A stretch of DNA of 64,000 nucleotides from Mesorhizobium sp. ES1-1 (GTDB taxonomy: Bacteria > Pseudomonadota > Alphaproteobacteria > Rhizobiales > Rhizobiaceae): NCBI RefSeq assembly GCF_020164785.1, contig NZ_JAIUGX010000010.1, positions 185,404 through 249,403 on the forward strand, read 5' to 3'. Under the pieces are notes generated by a model. The model had not been told where the DNA came from. It worked only from the letters and a program-made list of their open reading frames with translations, and ran no database searches. Positions 46,563 to 54,029 of this stretch are shown here, in pieces (the first letter of the stretch is position 1; each line of letters opens with the position of its first letter). Position numbers and translations under genes: made by a program.

Positions 46563-47150
46563 ATGATTTACAGCCTGATCCTTGCGCTGGCGTTCGGGTA
46601 TCTGCTGGGGTCTATTCCGTTCGGGCTCCTGCTCACCCGCGCCGCCGGCCTTGGCGACGTGCGCTCCATCGGCTCGGGCAATATCGGCGCCACCAACGTG
46701 CTGCGCACCGGGAACAAGGGCCTCGCCGCGGCGACCTTGCTGCTCGACGCGCTGAAAGGCACCGCCGCCGTTCTGATCGCGGGCCATTTCGGGCCCGACC
46801 TTGCGATCTGGGCCGGTTTCGGCGCCTTTGTCGGGCATCTCTTTCCGGTTTGGCTGGGCTTCAAGGGCGGCAAAGGTGTCGCGACCTATCTCGGCGTATT
46901 GGTCGGCCTTGCCTGGCAGGTCGCGCTGATCTTCGCCGTCGTCTGGCTGGCGGTGGCCTTGCTGTTCCGCTTTTCGTCGCTTGCGGCACTCGCGGCGGCC
47001 GTCATTGTGCCGATCGCACTGTACTTCCTCGATACGCCGGACATAGCCGTGCTGTTCGTGGCGATGAGCGTCATCGTTTTCATCAAGCACCATGCCAACA
47101 TTTCCCGTCTCCTTGCCGGCAGCGAGGGCAAGATCGGAGCCAAGGGGTGA
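46563..47150 (+). CDS. plsY: glycerol-3-phosphate acyltransferase PlsY
   Basis: A 195-residue inner-membrane enzyme with five helices that transfers acyl groups from acyl-phosphate to glycerol-3-phosphate, the first phospholipid step. The three conserved loops are seen: SIGSGNIGATNVLRT, HLFPVWLGFKGGKGVAT and FIKHHANISRLLAG. The ATG at 46563 after GGGGGA was chosen over 46548. Its stop overlaps the dprA start (GTGA). Confidence 0.94.
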   Translation: MIYSLILALAFGYLLGSIPFGLLLTRAAGLGDVRSIGSGNIGATNVLRTGNKGLAAATLLLDALKGTAAVLIAGHFGPDLAIWAGFGAFVGHLFPVWLGFKGGKGVATYLGVLVGLAWQVALIFAVVWLAVALLFRFSSLAALAAAVIVPIALYFLDTPDIAVLFVAMSVIVFIKHHANISRLLAGSEGKIGAKG

Positions 47151-47209
47151 GCGAGCGCGCCACCTCGGTGAGCGAGCGCGCCACCGCGCTGAGCGAGCCG
47201 GCCGCCCGA
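47147..47209 (+). repeat. 21-base tandem repeat at the dprA start
   Basis: Two copies at 47147-47167 and 47168-47188 share GTGAGCGAGCGCGCCACC and differ in one base of the last codon (TCG/GCG). A third, degraded copy (CTGAGCGAGCCGGCC...) runs to about 47209. The repeat is in frame and encodes SERATS/SERATA/SEPAAR; both GTGs are potential starts. Confidence 0.8.
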
Positions 47210-48322
47210 CCGCGGCTCAACGACCGGCAGCGGCTGAGCTGGCTGCGGCTTATCCGGACGCCGAATGTCGGGCCCGCTTCCTTTCGTGATCTGATCAACC
47301 GTTTCGGCTCGGCCGAGGCCGCGCTCGAGATCTTGCCCGAATTGATGATTTCGGGCGGTGCCACCCGGATCCCCCGCATTGCCACGGTCGCTGAGGCCGA
47401 AGCGGAGATGGAGGCTGCCCGGCGTTCCGGCGCGCGCTTTGTCGGCATCGGCGAGCCCGACTACCCACGACTGCTGCTGAGCATGGACAATCCACCTCCC
47501 CTATTGGCGGTGAAGGGCAACGCCGCCGTGTTCCGGATGCCGGGCCTGGCTATCGTGGGGGCGCGCAACGCATCGTTGGCCGGCATCAAGATGGCGCGCA
47601 TGCTGGCAACGGACCTTGGCGATGAAGGCTACGGTATCGTCTCGGGACTGGCGCGCGGTATCGACACGGCGGCCCATCGAGGCAGTCTGTCGACCGGCAC
47701 GATCGGTGTCCTTGCGGGAGGCCTGGACCAGCCCTACCCGCCCGAGAATGTCGGACTCTGCGACGAAATTGTAGAGCGTGGCGCCATCATCTCCGAAATG
47801 CCTTTCGGCTGGCAGCCGCGCGCCCAGGATTTTCCGCGCCGCAACCGTCTTGTCGCCGGGGCGGCCCTCGGTCTCGTGGTGATCGAAGCTGCTCAACGCT
47901 CCGGCTCGCTGATCAGCGCCAGGCTGGCCGGCGAGATGGGGCGGCTGGTGTTCGCCGTGCCGGGTTCGCCGCTCGATCCAAGAGCCGCCGGCACCAATGG
48001 CTTGCTCAAGGACGGCGCCACGCTGGTCACCGAGGCATCGGACATCTCCAGGGCGATCGCCCCGTTGACCGGCATGCGGGCCCCCGAAGTACCGCCGTTT
48101 GAAGACCCACCCGACTTCTCGGTCACGCCACCGCCGGGCGAAAGCGATCGCGCGCGTGTGCTGGAGGCGCTCGGCCCGACGCCGGTGCCGGTGGACGAGG
48201 TCATCCGTCACACCGAACTGCATCCAGCCCAGGTTTTCATGGTGCTGCTCGAACTCGATCTCGCTGGCCGGCTCGAGCGCCATGCCGGCGGTCAGGTTTC
48301 GCTGGTTTTCGGAGAAGGCTGA
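47147..48322 (+). CDS. dprA: DNA-processing protein DprA
   Basis: A 391-residue protein that binds incoming single-stranded DNA and loads RecA in transformation. The Rossmann-like core has VGARNASLAGIKMARML, VSGLARGIDTAAHRG, GVLAGGLDQPYPPEN and RSGSLISARLAGEMGR; a C-terminal winged helix (about 330-391) follows. The start is GTG at 47147 overlapping the plsY stop. The first 20 codons are built from a 21-base repeat (two copies plus a degenerate third) and form a non-conserved leader. Confidence 0.9.
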   Translation: MSERATSVSERATALSEPAARPRLNDRQRLSWLRLIRTPNVGPASFRDLINRFGSAEAALEILPELMISGGATRIPRIATVAEAEAEMEAARRSGARFVGIGEPDYPRLLLSMDNPPPLLAVKGNAAVFRMPGLAIVGARNASLAGIKMARMLATDLGDEGYGIVSGLARGIDTAAHRGSLSTGTIGVLAGGLDQPYPPENVGLCDEIVERGAIISEMPFGWQPRAQDFPRRNRLVAGAALGLVVIEAAQRSGSLISARLAGEMGRLVFAVPGSPLDPRAAGTNGLLKDGATLVTEASDISRAIAPLTGMRAPEVPPFEDPPDFSVTPPPGESDRARVLEALGPTPVPVDEVIRHTELHPAQVFMVLLELDLAGRLERHAGGQVSLVFGEG

Positions 48323-48392
48323 CGATCACGCGGCGACGGCCGATTTGATCTCGCACAACGCACAAAGCGGCGTGGCCCCGCAGAATCCTGCT

Positions 48393-48824
48393 ATGATTGC
48401 GAATCTCCTTATCGGCACCGTTGTCATAAGCTTGACCGTCGTGGTCCACACCTTTGGCCTGATCGTTGTTACCCATGCGACGGGTCATCTGGTCGCCCGC
48501 TTTCGCATGCACGGGCACCGCAGCCGCATCCTCGCCATGATCAGCGTGGTGATGGGCCTCTTCGCGGTGATGACCGCTGAAGTGTGGATATGGGCAGGCC
48601 TTTACCGGCTGCTGGATATCTTCGCCGACTTGGAAACCGCGCTGTACTTCTCGACCATCACCTTCTCGACCGTCGGCTATGGGGACGTCGTGCCAGCCCA
48701 CGCGTGGCGCATCCTCGCCGCCCTCGAAGGCGTCAATGGGTTCCTGCTTATCGGCTGGTCGACCGCATATCTCGTCGCGGCGGGAACACGCGTCGGCCCG
48801 TTCAAGGCCGGGGAGCATTTCTGA
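48393..48824 (+). CDS. two-TM potassium channel-like protein
   Basis: A 143-residue membrane protein with an ion-channel (ion_trans_2) pattern: an N-terminal helix, a second helix (about 48-66), the pore loop with the selectivity filter TVGYGD at residues 93-98, and a last helix (about 108-128). It would conduct K+ as a tetramer. No RCK/TrkA domain is attached. It follows dprA by 70 bases in the same direction. Confidence 0.82.
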   Translation: MIANLLIGTVVISLTVVVHTFGLIVVTHATGHLVARFRMHGHRSRILAMISVVMGLFAVMTAEVWIWAGLYRLLDIFADLETALYFSTITFSTVGYGDVVPAHAWRILAALEGVNGFLLIGWSTAYLVAAGTRVGPFKAGEHF

Positions 48825-48836
48825 CCGGGCCGAGCT

Positions 48837-50234
48837 TCAGACCGCCGCCGAATGCCTGGCCTTGCCCGCTTCGAAATATCCATCGAACATCGCAGCGATG
48901 CTCCTGACGAAGGGCCGGTTTTCCACCGGCACGACAAAGCGATCGCCATCGAGTTCAAGCGGCCGCGCTTGATCGTGGAGCGACAGGGAACTTGCCTTGA
49001 GGAGAAGTTTCCGGCCTGCTTCGCCGAAGCGGTCCACCAACTCGGCCGCCGAGAAAGCGAAATCGCACATCAGCCTCTCGATGAGCCAGCCCCGCGCCTT
49101 GTCGTCCTCAGAGAATTCGATGCCCCGGACGGAGGCCAACCCGCCGTCGGCGACCATGCGTCCATACTGGGCGGTCGACGGCATGTTCTGGGCATAGCCT
49201 TGGCGAAACCGACTGATGGATGACGGGCCGAGGCCGATCAATGTCTCGCAGCGATCCTCGGTATATCCCTGAAAATTCCGATGCAAGATTCCCGAACGGG
49301 CGGCAAGCGACAGGGCATCGCCCGGTTTGGCGAAGTGGTCGATCCCGATTGCCTCGTATCCCTTGTCCATGATCTGCCGCGCCGCCAATCGCGATTGATC
49401 GAACCGTTCCGCCGGTCCCGGCAGCCACGCCTCGTCGATCATCGTTTGATGCTTCTTGAACCAGGGCACATGAGCGTAGCCGAATAGCGCCATCCGGTCC
49501 GGTTCCAGCGACAGCGCCTGGGCGACGGTCGAACAGACGCTGTCGCCTGTCTGGTGCGGCAGGCCGTAGAGCAGGTCCAGATTGACCGATGCGACGCCGC
49601 GCGCGCGAACGCCCTCGACAACCGCCCTTGTCTGCGTGAAGCTTTGTTCGCGGTTGATCGCCTGCTGCACCTTCGGATCGAAATCCTGTACGCCGAGGCT
49701 CGCCCGCGTCATGCCGATTTCGGCGAGTGCGTCGAGACGCGCATCGTCCATGTCATTGGGATCGATTTCGACGCTGATCTTTACCTCCGCCAGAAAATCG
49801 AAATTGCCCCGCAAGACCGCTCCCAAGGCCACAATGTCGCGCGGCTTCAACATCGTCGGCGACCCGCCACCGAAATGGACCGCGCGGACGTGGCTCTTGC
49901 CCCCGACAAGGCCGGCGACGCTCGAGATCTCAGCATGTAGCGAGTGGAGATAGGCGGCCACCGGCTCGTAGTGCCGCGTCTGCTTTGTATGGCACGCGCA
50001 GAACCAGCACAGCCGGTCGCAGAAGGGAATGTGCAGATAGAGCGAAATCTCTTCGCCCTCGCCTATAGCTTGCAGCCAGTCTCGCTGCACGCCGGCGTCC
50101 ACCCCGGGATGGAAATGCGGTGCGGTGGGATAACTGGTGTAGCGCGGCACGTTTTCGCCCAGTCTGGCGGCCAAGTCAGGCCGCAGGGCATTATCCGCAT
50201 GTGTCTTGGTATTGTGTGTCGGGCCGTTCTGCAT
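48837..50234 (-). CDS. hemN: oxygen-independent coproporphyrinogen III oxidase
   Basis: A 465-residue radical SAM enzyme that decarboxylates coproporphyrinogen III in heme synthesis without oxygen. The cluster motif is Cys72-x3-Cys76-x2-Cys79 with the extra Cys81 seen in true HemN (HIPFCDRLCWFCAC); the N-terminal RYTSYPTAPHFHPGV is also diagnostic. An FNR/FixK box 36 bases upstream indicates low-oxygen induction. The 3' end is 12 bases from the convergent channel gene. Confidence 0.94.
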   Translation of the reverse strand: MQNGPTHNTKTHADNALRPDLAARLGENVPRYTSYPTAPHFHPGVDAGVQRDWLQAIGEGEEISLYLHIPFCDRLCWFCACHTKQTRHYEPVAAYLHSLHAEISSVAGLVGGKSHVRAVHFGGGSPTMLKPRDIVALGAVLRGNFDFLAEVKISVEIDPNDMDDARLDALAEIGMTRASLGVQDFDPKVQQAINREQSFTQTRAVVEGVRARGVASVNLDLLYGLPHQTGDSVCSTVAQALSLEPDRMALFGYAHVPWFKKHQTMIDEAWLPGPAERFDQSRLAARQIMDKGYEAIGIDHFAKPGDALSLAARSGILHRNFQGYTEDRCETLIGLGPSSISRFRQGYAQNMPSTAQYGRMVADGGLASVRGIEFSEDDKARGWLIERLMCDFAFSAAELVDRFGEAGRKLLLKASSLSLHDQARPLELDGDRFVVPVENRPFVRSIAAMFDGYFEAGKARHSAAV

Positions 50235-50269
50235 GGCGGCAGTCTGGACTACCGACGTGCAAAAGAGCC

Positions 50270-50283
50270 TTGATTTCGGTCAA
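50270..50283. promoter_or_regulatory. FNR/FixK-type box before hemN
   Basis: TTGATTTCGGTCAA matches the anaerobox TTGA-N6-TCAA (TTGAT-N4-GTCAA) exactly in its conserved arms. It is centred about 42 bases before the hemN start, in the spacer shared with the divergent small gene. Confidence 0.8.
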
Positions 50284-50478
50284 ACCCCTGCCTTGCAGAC
50301 AAGATGCCTGGTGGCGCTTGCGCCGCCAATTATGCCGTGACGTTTGGCGTAAGCGTGGCTGAAATCTTGTCAGTCGCTTCACCGCGGGCGAAGGTTTCGG
50401 CCTTCGTAACATCACGACATAGCCGCGTGGAATTGCGTCCTGTATCGTCGCCAGATTGACTTCGCGAAGGAGGCTATA

Positions 50479-50742
50479 TTGAGAGTCCGCACTACGACAC
50501 ACAACCACCCAGGCGAAGCTGGCGTTATCCTGCTCGACCAACCGATTGAGAACATGATCGTTGGCACCGACATTCGCGACGGCACCACAACGCTGTTCGG
50601 AACAGTCAATCTGCAGGTGAACTATTCCGGCAGCTACGATATCCGCGTCGAACTCACGCCAGCCGAACTCACGCGAACTTATGAGTTGTTGGTTCAAAAT
50701 CTGCTCGGGAAGATCGCAGACCTCCAAAACCCTCGACGCTGA
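50479..50742 (+). CDS. hypothetical protein (87 residues)
   Basis: An unrecognised 87-residue soluble protein starting at TTG, 5 bases after a strong AAGGAGG site. The middle is mostly beta-prone (GVILLDQPIENMIVG, TTTLFGTVNLQVNYSG) and the end is helical (LTPAELTRTYELLVQNLLG). There is no signal peptide or membrane segment. Codon choice is less GC-rich at third positions than in the core genes around it, which suggests later acquisition. It is divergent from hemN. Confidence 0.55.
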   Translation: MRVRTTTHNHPGEAGVILLDQPIENMIVGTDIRDGTTTLFGTVNLQVNYSGSYDIRVELTPAELTRTYELLVQNLLGKIADLQNPRR

Positions 50743-50910
50743 TACCTACCATCCCGCCCGTCACCGAAATTGCCCGGCCTCGCCGTACACCTCTGGCGCA
50801 GGGTTTCCATGGGGAACCACTGTCATTGAAACAGTTTGATCGCCTAACACTCGAGGCGGGCGCACCTGCTAATAAGAAAGCCAGATAGCTGCGAGATTGA
50901 ACCCGCCTTT

Positions 50911-50960
50911 CGTCCGACCCAGTGACGACCCTTCACCACAGCAGCTCATTGGGTCGGACG
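50911..50960. repeat. long inverted repeat (hairpin) in the intergenic region
   Basis: CGTCCGACCCAGTGA (50911-50925) and TCATTGGGTCGGACG (50946-50960) form a 15-bp stem with a single G-T pair and a 20-base loop. No T-run follows on either strand, so it is not a standard terminator. It lies in the 260-base gap between the small unknown gene and tRNA-Lys; nothing else was seen in that gap. Confidence 0.7.
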
Positions 50961-51002
50961 TGACTTGATATGCCGGTGACCCGCCACGGCGTCGGAATTT
51001 AT

Positions 51003-51078
51003 TGGTGAGCGCGATGGGATTCGAACCCATGACCTACTGATTAAAAGTCAGTTGCTCTACCGGCTGAGCTACGCGCTC
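51003..51078 (-). tRNA. tRNA-Lys (TTT)
   Basis: 76 nt on the minus strand including an encoded CCA. The acceptor stem GAGCGCG/CGCGCTC, D arm (TAGCTCAGCCGGTAGAGC), anticodon loop CTTTTAA with TTT, and T arm (GGTTCGAATCC) all fold normally. Confidence 0.95.
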
Positions 51079-51370
51079 CCGTGGGCCCGGAAGGCTGCCC
51101 TCGAAATTGCGCGGAACATAGGGAGAGTGCCTCGACCGGTCAACCGGAAAAAGCGCGCTTGCAAGCCGAGCTTCGCAGCAGGGCAATAGGGTGCGTATGC
51201 TCTCGCGATCCATGGAAAACTGGTGGTGTCGGATACTCCAGACCATGCTCGATCAATGCGCAGTGGCCACATTACAAATAAGCAACTTGATGTTCGGTCT
51301 GGAACTATAGGTTCGTTCTTTCGTTTTGACATCACAAGGGACGTCAATCACCCTTTCGAAGGAGACCACA

Positions 51371-51847
51371 ATGAATAAGATCGTATCGGGTACACTGGCG
51401 ACCGTTTTGTCAGCTTCCTTCATCGCAACCGCGATGCCGGCCAACGCGACGCAGATGTTTGTTCCGCAGGCGTCATCCGCGTCGTCGGACATCCACAACG
51501 TAGATATGAAATGGCGCAATGGCCAGCGCCATTTCGGTGACGGCAGATACACCATGCGCCGAAATTTCTCGCGAAACTACGATGGCGGCAGCTATTGGAA
51601 CGGCCATCGTGGCTATCGGGAATACCATCGCGGTTATCGGCGCCACGGCGATTACTGGTTCCCGCTGGCTGCTTTCGCCACTGGCGCCTTGATCACCGGT
51701 GCTATCGTTAACAGCGAAAACAACCGCGTCTATCAGGGCAATGCGCACGTCCAGTGGTGCTACGACCATTATCGGAGCTACCGCGCCTCCGACAATACGT
51801 TCCAGCCGAATTACGGTCCGCGCCAAGAGTGTCGCTCGCCGTACTGA
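51371..51847 (+). CDS. BA14K family protein
   Basis: A 158-residue exported protein. A signal peptide (about residues 1-26, ending PANA) is followed by a Tyr/Arg/Gly-rich middle and a short hydrophobic stretch (LAAFATGALITGAIV). The C-terminus (HVQWCYDHYRSYRASDNTF, then a PNYGPRQEC ending) is the BA14K signature, named for a Brucella immunoreactive 14-kDa protein. The two cysteines near the end may form a disulfide. It is a single gene with its own terminator at 51883-51910. Confidence 0.87.
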   Translation: MNKIVSGTLATVLSASFIATAMPANATQMFVPQASSASSDIHNVDMKWRNGQRHFGDGRYTMRRNFSRNYDGGSYWNGHRGYREYHRGYRRHGDYWFPLAAFATGALITGAIVNSENNRVYQGNAHVQWCYDHYRSYRASDNTFQPNYGPRQECRSPY

Positions 51848-51882
51848 TCGTCGATCAGACTCGTGAACCGACATGAGTAAGA

Positions 51883-51910
51883 AAGTCCGCGCCCTGAACG
51901 GCGCGGACTT
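51883..51910 (+). terminator. rho-independent terminator after the BA14K gene
   Basis: A perfect 11-bp stem (AAGTCCGCGCC / GGCGCGGACTT) with a 6-base loop, ending in a short T-run. It lies 36 bases past the BA14K stop and could also serve the DUF6882 remnant on the other strand. Confidence 0.85.
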
Positions 51911-51943
51911 TTGGTCGATTGGTCAAAACGAACAGTTTGCGCG

Positions 51944-52416
51944 TCACTTTGCCCAGCCGATGCTCTTAAACATTAGATAGAGTCCGCCGTGGCTATCGGG
52001 GCACCGATAGATCCTCAACCCGCCGCATATTCGGGACATCACTGCGCTAAGTTCCCAACCAAGCGATTCCAGTTGATCGTCTTCATCCGTCACATAGGAT
52101 TGGGCGAGTTCGTCAATGCTATTCATCTCTCCGAAGGATCGAACCTGCTTCGCATCGCTAATTAGCCGGTCTGGCAAGTCTGAATTCGCCCAAGCCCAGA
52201 GCCAATTACCCGCCCTGGCACTCGCGGTGCCGGCAATCTGAATCTCGGCGATAACCTTCACGGCCCCGTCCTGCGAGAACAAAGCCTACCGGTCGTCAGA
52301 TCGTAGTCATAACGAGACTAGTGGCCGAGACGAAACTCCTTCGCCAACATGGCATTCTTGGTGGTTAACTGTTCAAAAGCCTCGTCGCGCCAAGCATCAT
52401 ACCAGTCTGGCTGCAT
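51944..52416 (-). pseudogene. DUF6882-like protein, broken by a stop codon and a frameshift
   Basis: On the minus strand an ATG at 52416, after GAAGGGATTGGGG, opens a frame starting MQPDWYDAWRDEAFEQL that meets TAG at 52320-52318 as codon 33. Beyond the stop the same frame continues sensibly (SRYDYDLTTGR). A one-base deletion near 52285 then shifts it into the frame that encodes the remaining 110 residues (FSQDGAVKVIAEIQ to the end at 51944), with the family-like segment NWLWAWANSDLP. Joined, the pieces form one DUF6882-type protein of about 156 residues. The family assignment is from memory of the WLWAW pattern. Confidence 0.72.
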
Positions 52417-52446
52417 AAGCCACCCCAATCCCTTCTCAGCTGACTG

Positions 52447-53940
52447 TTATGGCACGCTTAGCGTACGGCGAACCGCATCACGCCAGCCTGCCAGCTTGGC
52501 CGATCGCGCCAAAGCCTCCATATCTGGCTTGAACCTCCGCTCGAGCGCCCAGCTCTTGGCGAATTCCTTCGCTTGCGGCCAGACGCCCGCTTTCGATCCC
52601 GCCAGCCAGGCGGCACCCAGCGCGGTAGTCTCGAGGATGGTCGGACGATCAACCGGCGCATCAAGAATGTCGGCCAGGCGCTGCATCGTCCAGTCCGACG
52701 CCACCATACCGCCGTCGACCCTGAGAACTGTGCTAACCGAAGCGGTCTTCCAATCCTTGCGCATGGCGTCCAGCAGGTCGCGGGTCTGGTAGGCGACGGA
52801 TTCGAGCGCGGCGCGCGCGAATTCCGCCGGACCGGAATTGCGGGTCAGCCCGAAAATGGCGCCGCGCGCGTCCGCGTCCCAATGCGGCGCGCCAAGACCG
52901 ACAAAGGCCGGCACCAGATAGACATTCTGCGTCGGGTCGGCCTCGGCAGCCAGTTGCCCGCTATGCTCGGCCTTGCCGATCACCTTGATGCCGTCGCGCA
53001 GCCATTGCACGGCCGCCCCGGCAATGAAGATCGAACCCTCCAGCGCGTAGGTGGTCTTGCCGTTCAGCCGATAGGCAATGGTGGTCAAAAGCCGGTTCTT
53101 CGAACGCACCAGATCGCTTCCGGTGTTGAGCAGCGCAAAACAGCCGGTGCCGTAGGTGGATTTCATCATGCCGGGCTCGAAGCAGGCCTGGCCGATCGTA
53201 GCCGCATGCTGATCGCCGGCAACGCCGAGGATCCTTATCTCAGCGCCGAAGAGGTTTTTCTCCGTAACTCCAAAGTCATCCGCACAGTCCTTCACCTCAG
53301 GCAGCATTCGTGAGGGAATCTTGAGAATGGACAGCAGCTCCTTATCCCAATCATTCTCGGCAATGTTATAGATCAGCGTGCGCGAGGCGTTGGTGGCGTC
53401 GGTCGCGTGGACCTTCCCGCCGGTCAGCCGCCAGATAAGGAAACTATCGATGGTGCCGGCAAGCAATTCGCCCTTCTCGGCGCGTTTTCGCGCGCCTTTT
53501 ACCTTGTCGAGGATCCAGGCGATCTTGGTGCCGGAGAAATAGGGGTCGAGCAGCAGGCCGGTCTTGCGGGTGAAGGTCTTTTCCAGACCCTGTTTCTTGA
53601 GTTTCTGGCACAAAGGCGCGGTGCGCCGGTCCTGCCAGACGATGGCGTTGTGGATCGGCTTGCCAGTTGCCCTATCCCAAATGACGACGGTCTCACGCTG
53701 GTTGGTGATGCCGAGCGCTGCAACGTCGGAAGCATGCCTGCCGGCCTTCTTCAAAGCCAGCTTCACGGTCGCCAATACGCTTGCCCAGATATCCTCAGGG
53801 TCATGCTCGACCCAACCGGAGGCCGGATAATGCTGGGTGAACTCTTTCTGACCGCTGCCGACGATGTTCATGTGGCCGTCGAACAGAATCGCCCTGGTCG
53901 ATGTGGTGCCCTGGTCGATTGCCAGCACGAAACCGCTCAT
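52447..53940 (-). CDS. glpK: glycerol kinase
   Basis: A 497-residue FGGY-family kinase that phosphorylates glycerol to glycerol-3-phosphate. The N-terminal AIDQGTTSTRAILFD and ATP-binding TYGTGCFALLNTG are visible, with the usual length. It is the last gene of the glp cluster, about 90 bases after glpV, and supplies the substrate for glpD. Confidence 0.96.
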   Translation of the reverse strand: MSGFVLAIDQGTTSTRAILFDGHMNIVGSGQKEFTQHYPASGWVEHDPEDIWASVLATVKLALKKAGRHASDVAALGITNQRETVVIWDRATGKPIHNAIVWQDRRTAPLCQKLKKQGLEKTFTRKTGLLLDPYFSGTKIAWILDKVKGARKRAEKGELLAGTIDSFLIWRLTGGKVHATDATNASRTLIYNIAENDWDKELLSILKIPSRMLPEVKDCADDFGVTEKNLFGAEIRILGVAGDQHAATIGQACFEPGMMKSTYGTGCFALLNTGSDLVRSKNRLLTTIAYRLNGKTTYALEGSIFIAGAAVQWLRDGIKVIGKAEHSGQLAAEADPTQNVYLVPAFVGLGAPHWDADARGAIFGLTRNSGPAEFARAALESVAYQTRDLLDAMRKDWKTASVSTVLRVDGGMVASDWTMQRLADILDAPVDRPTILETTALGAAWLAGSKAGVWPQAKEFAKSWALERRFKPDMEALARSAKLAGWRDAVRRTLSVP

Positions 53941-54029
53941 TCCAATGTCCTTCGTCTCGGCACAAACGGGGGAGACAGCGATATGCCGCCTCCCCCAATA
54001 TTACCCGGGCGCGGGCGCCCGCGGCAGGC

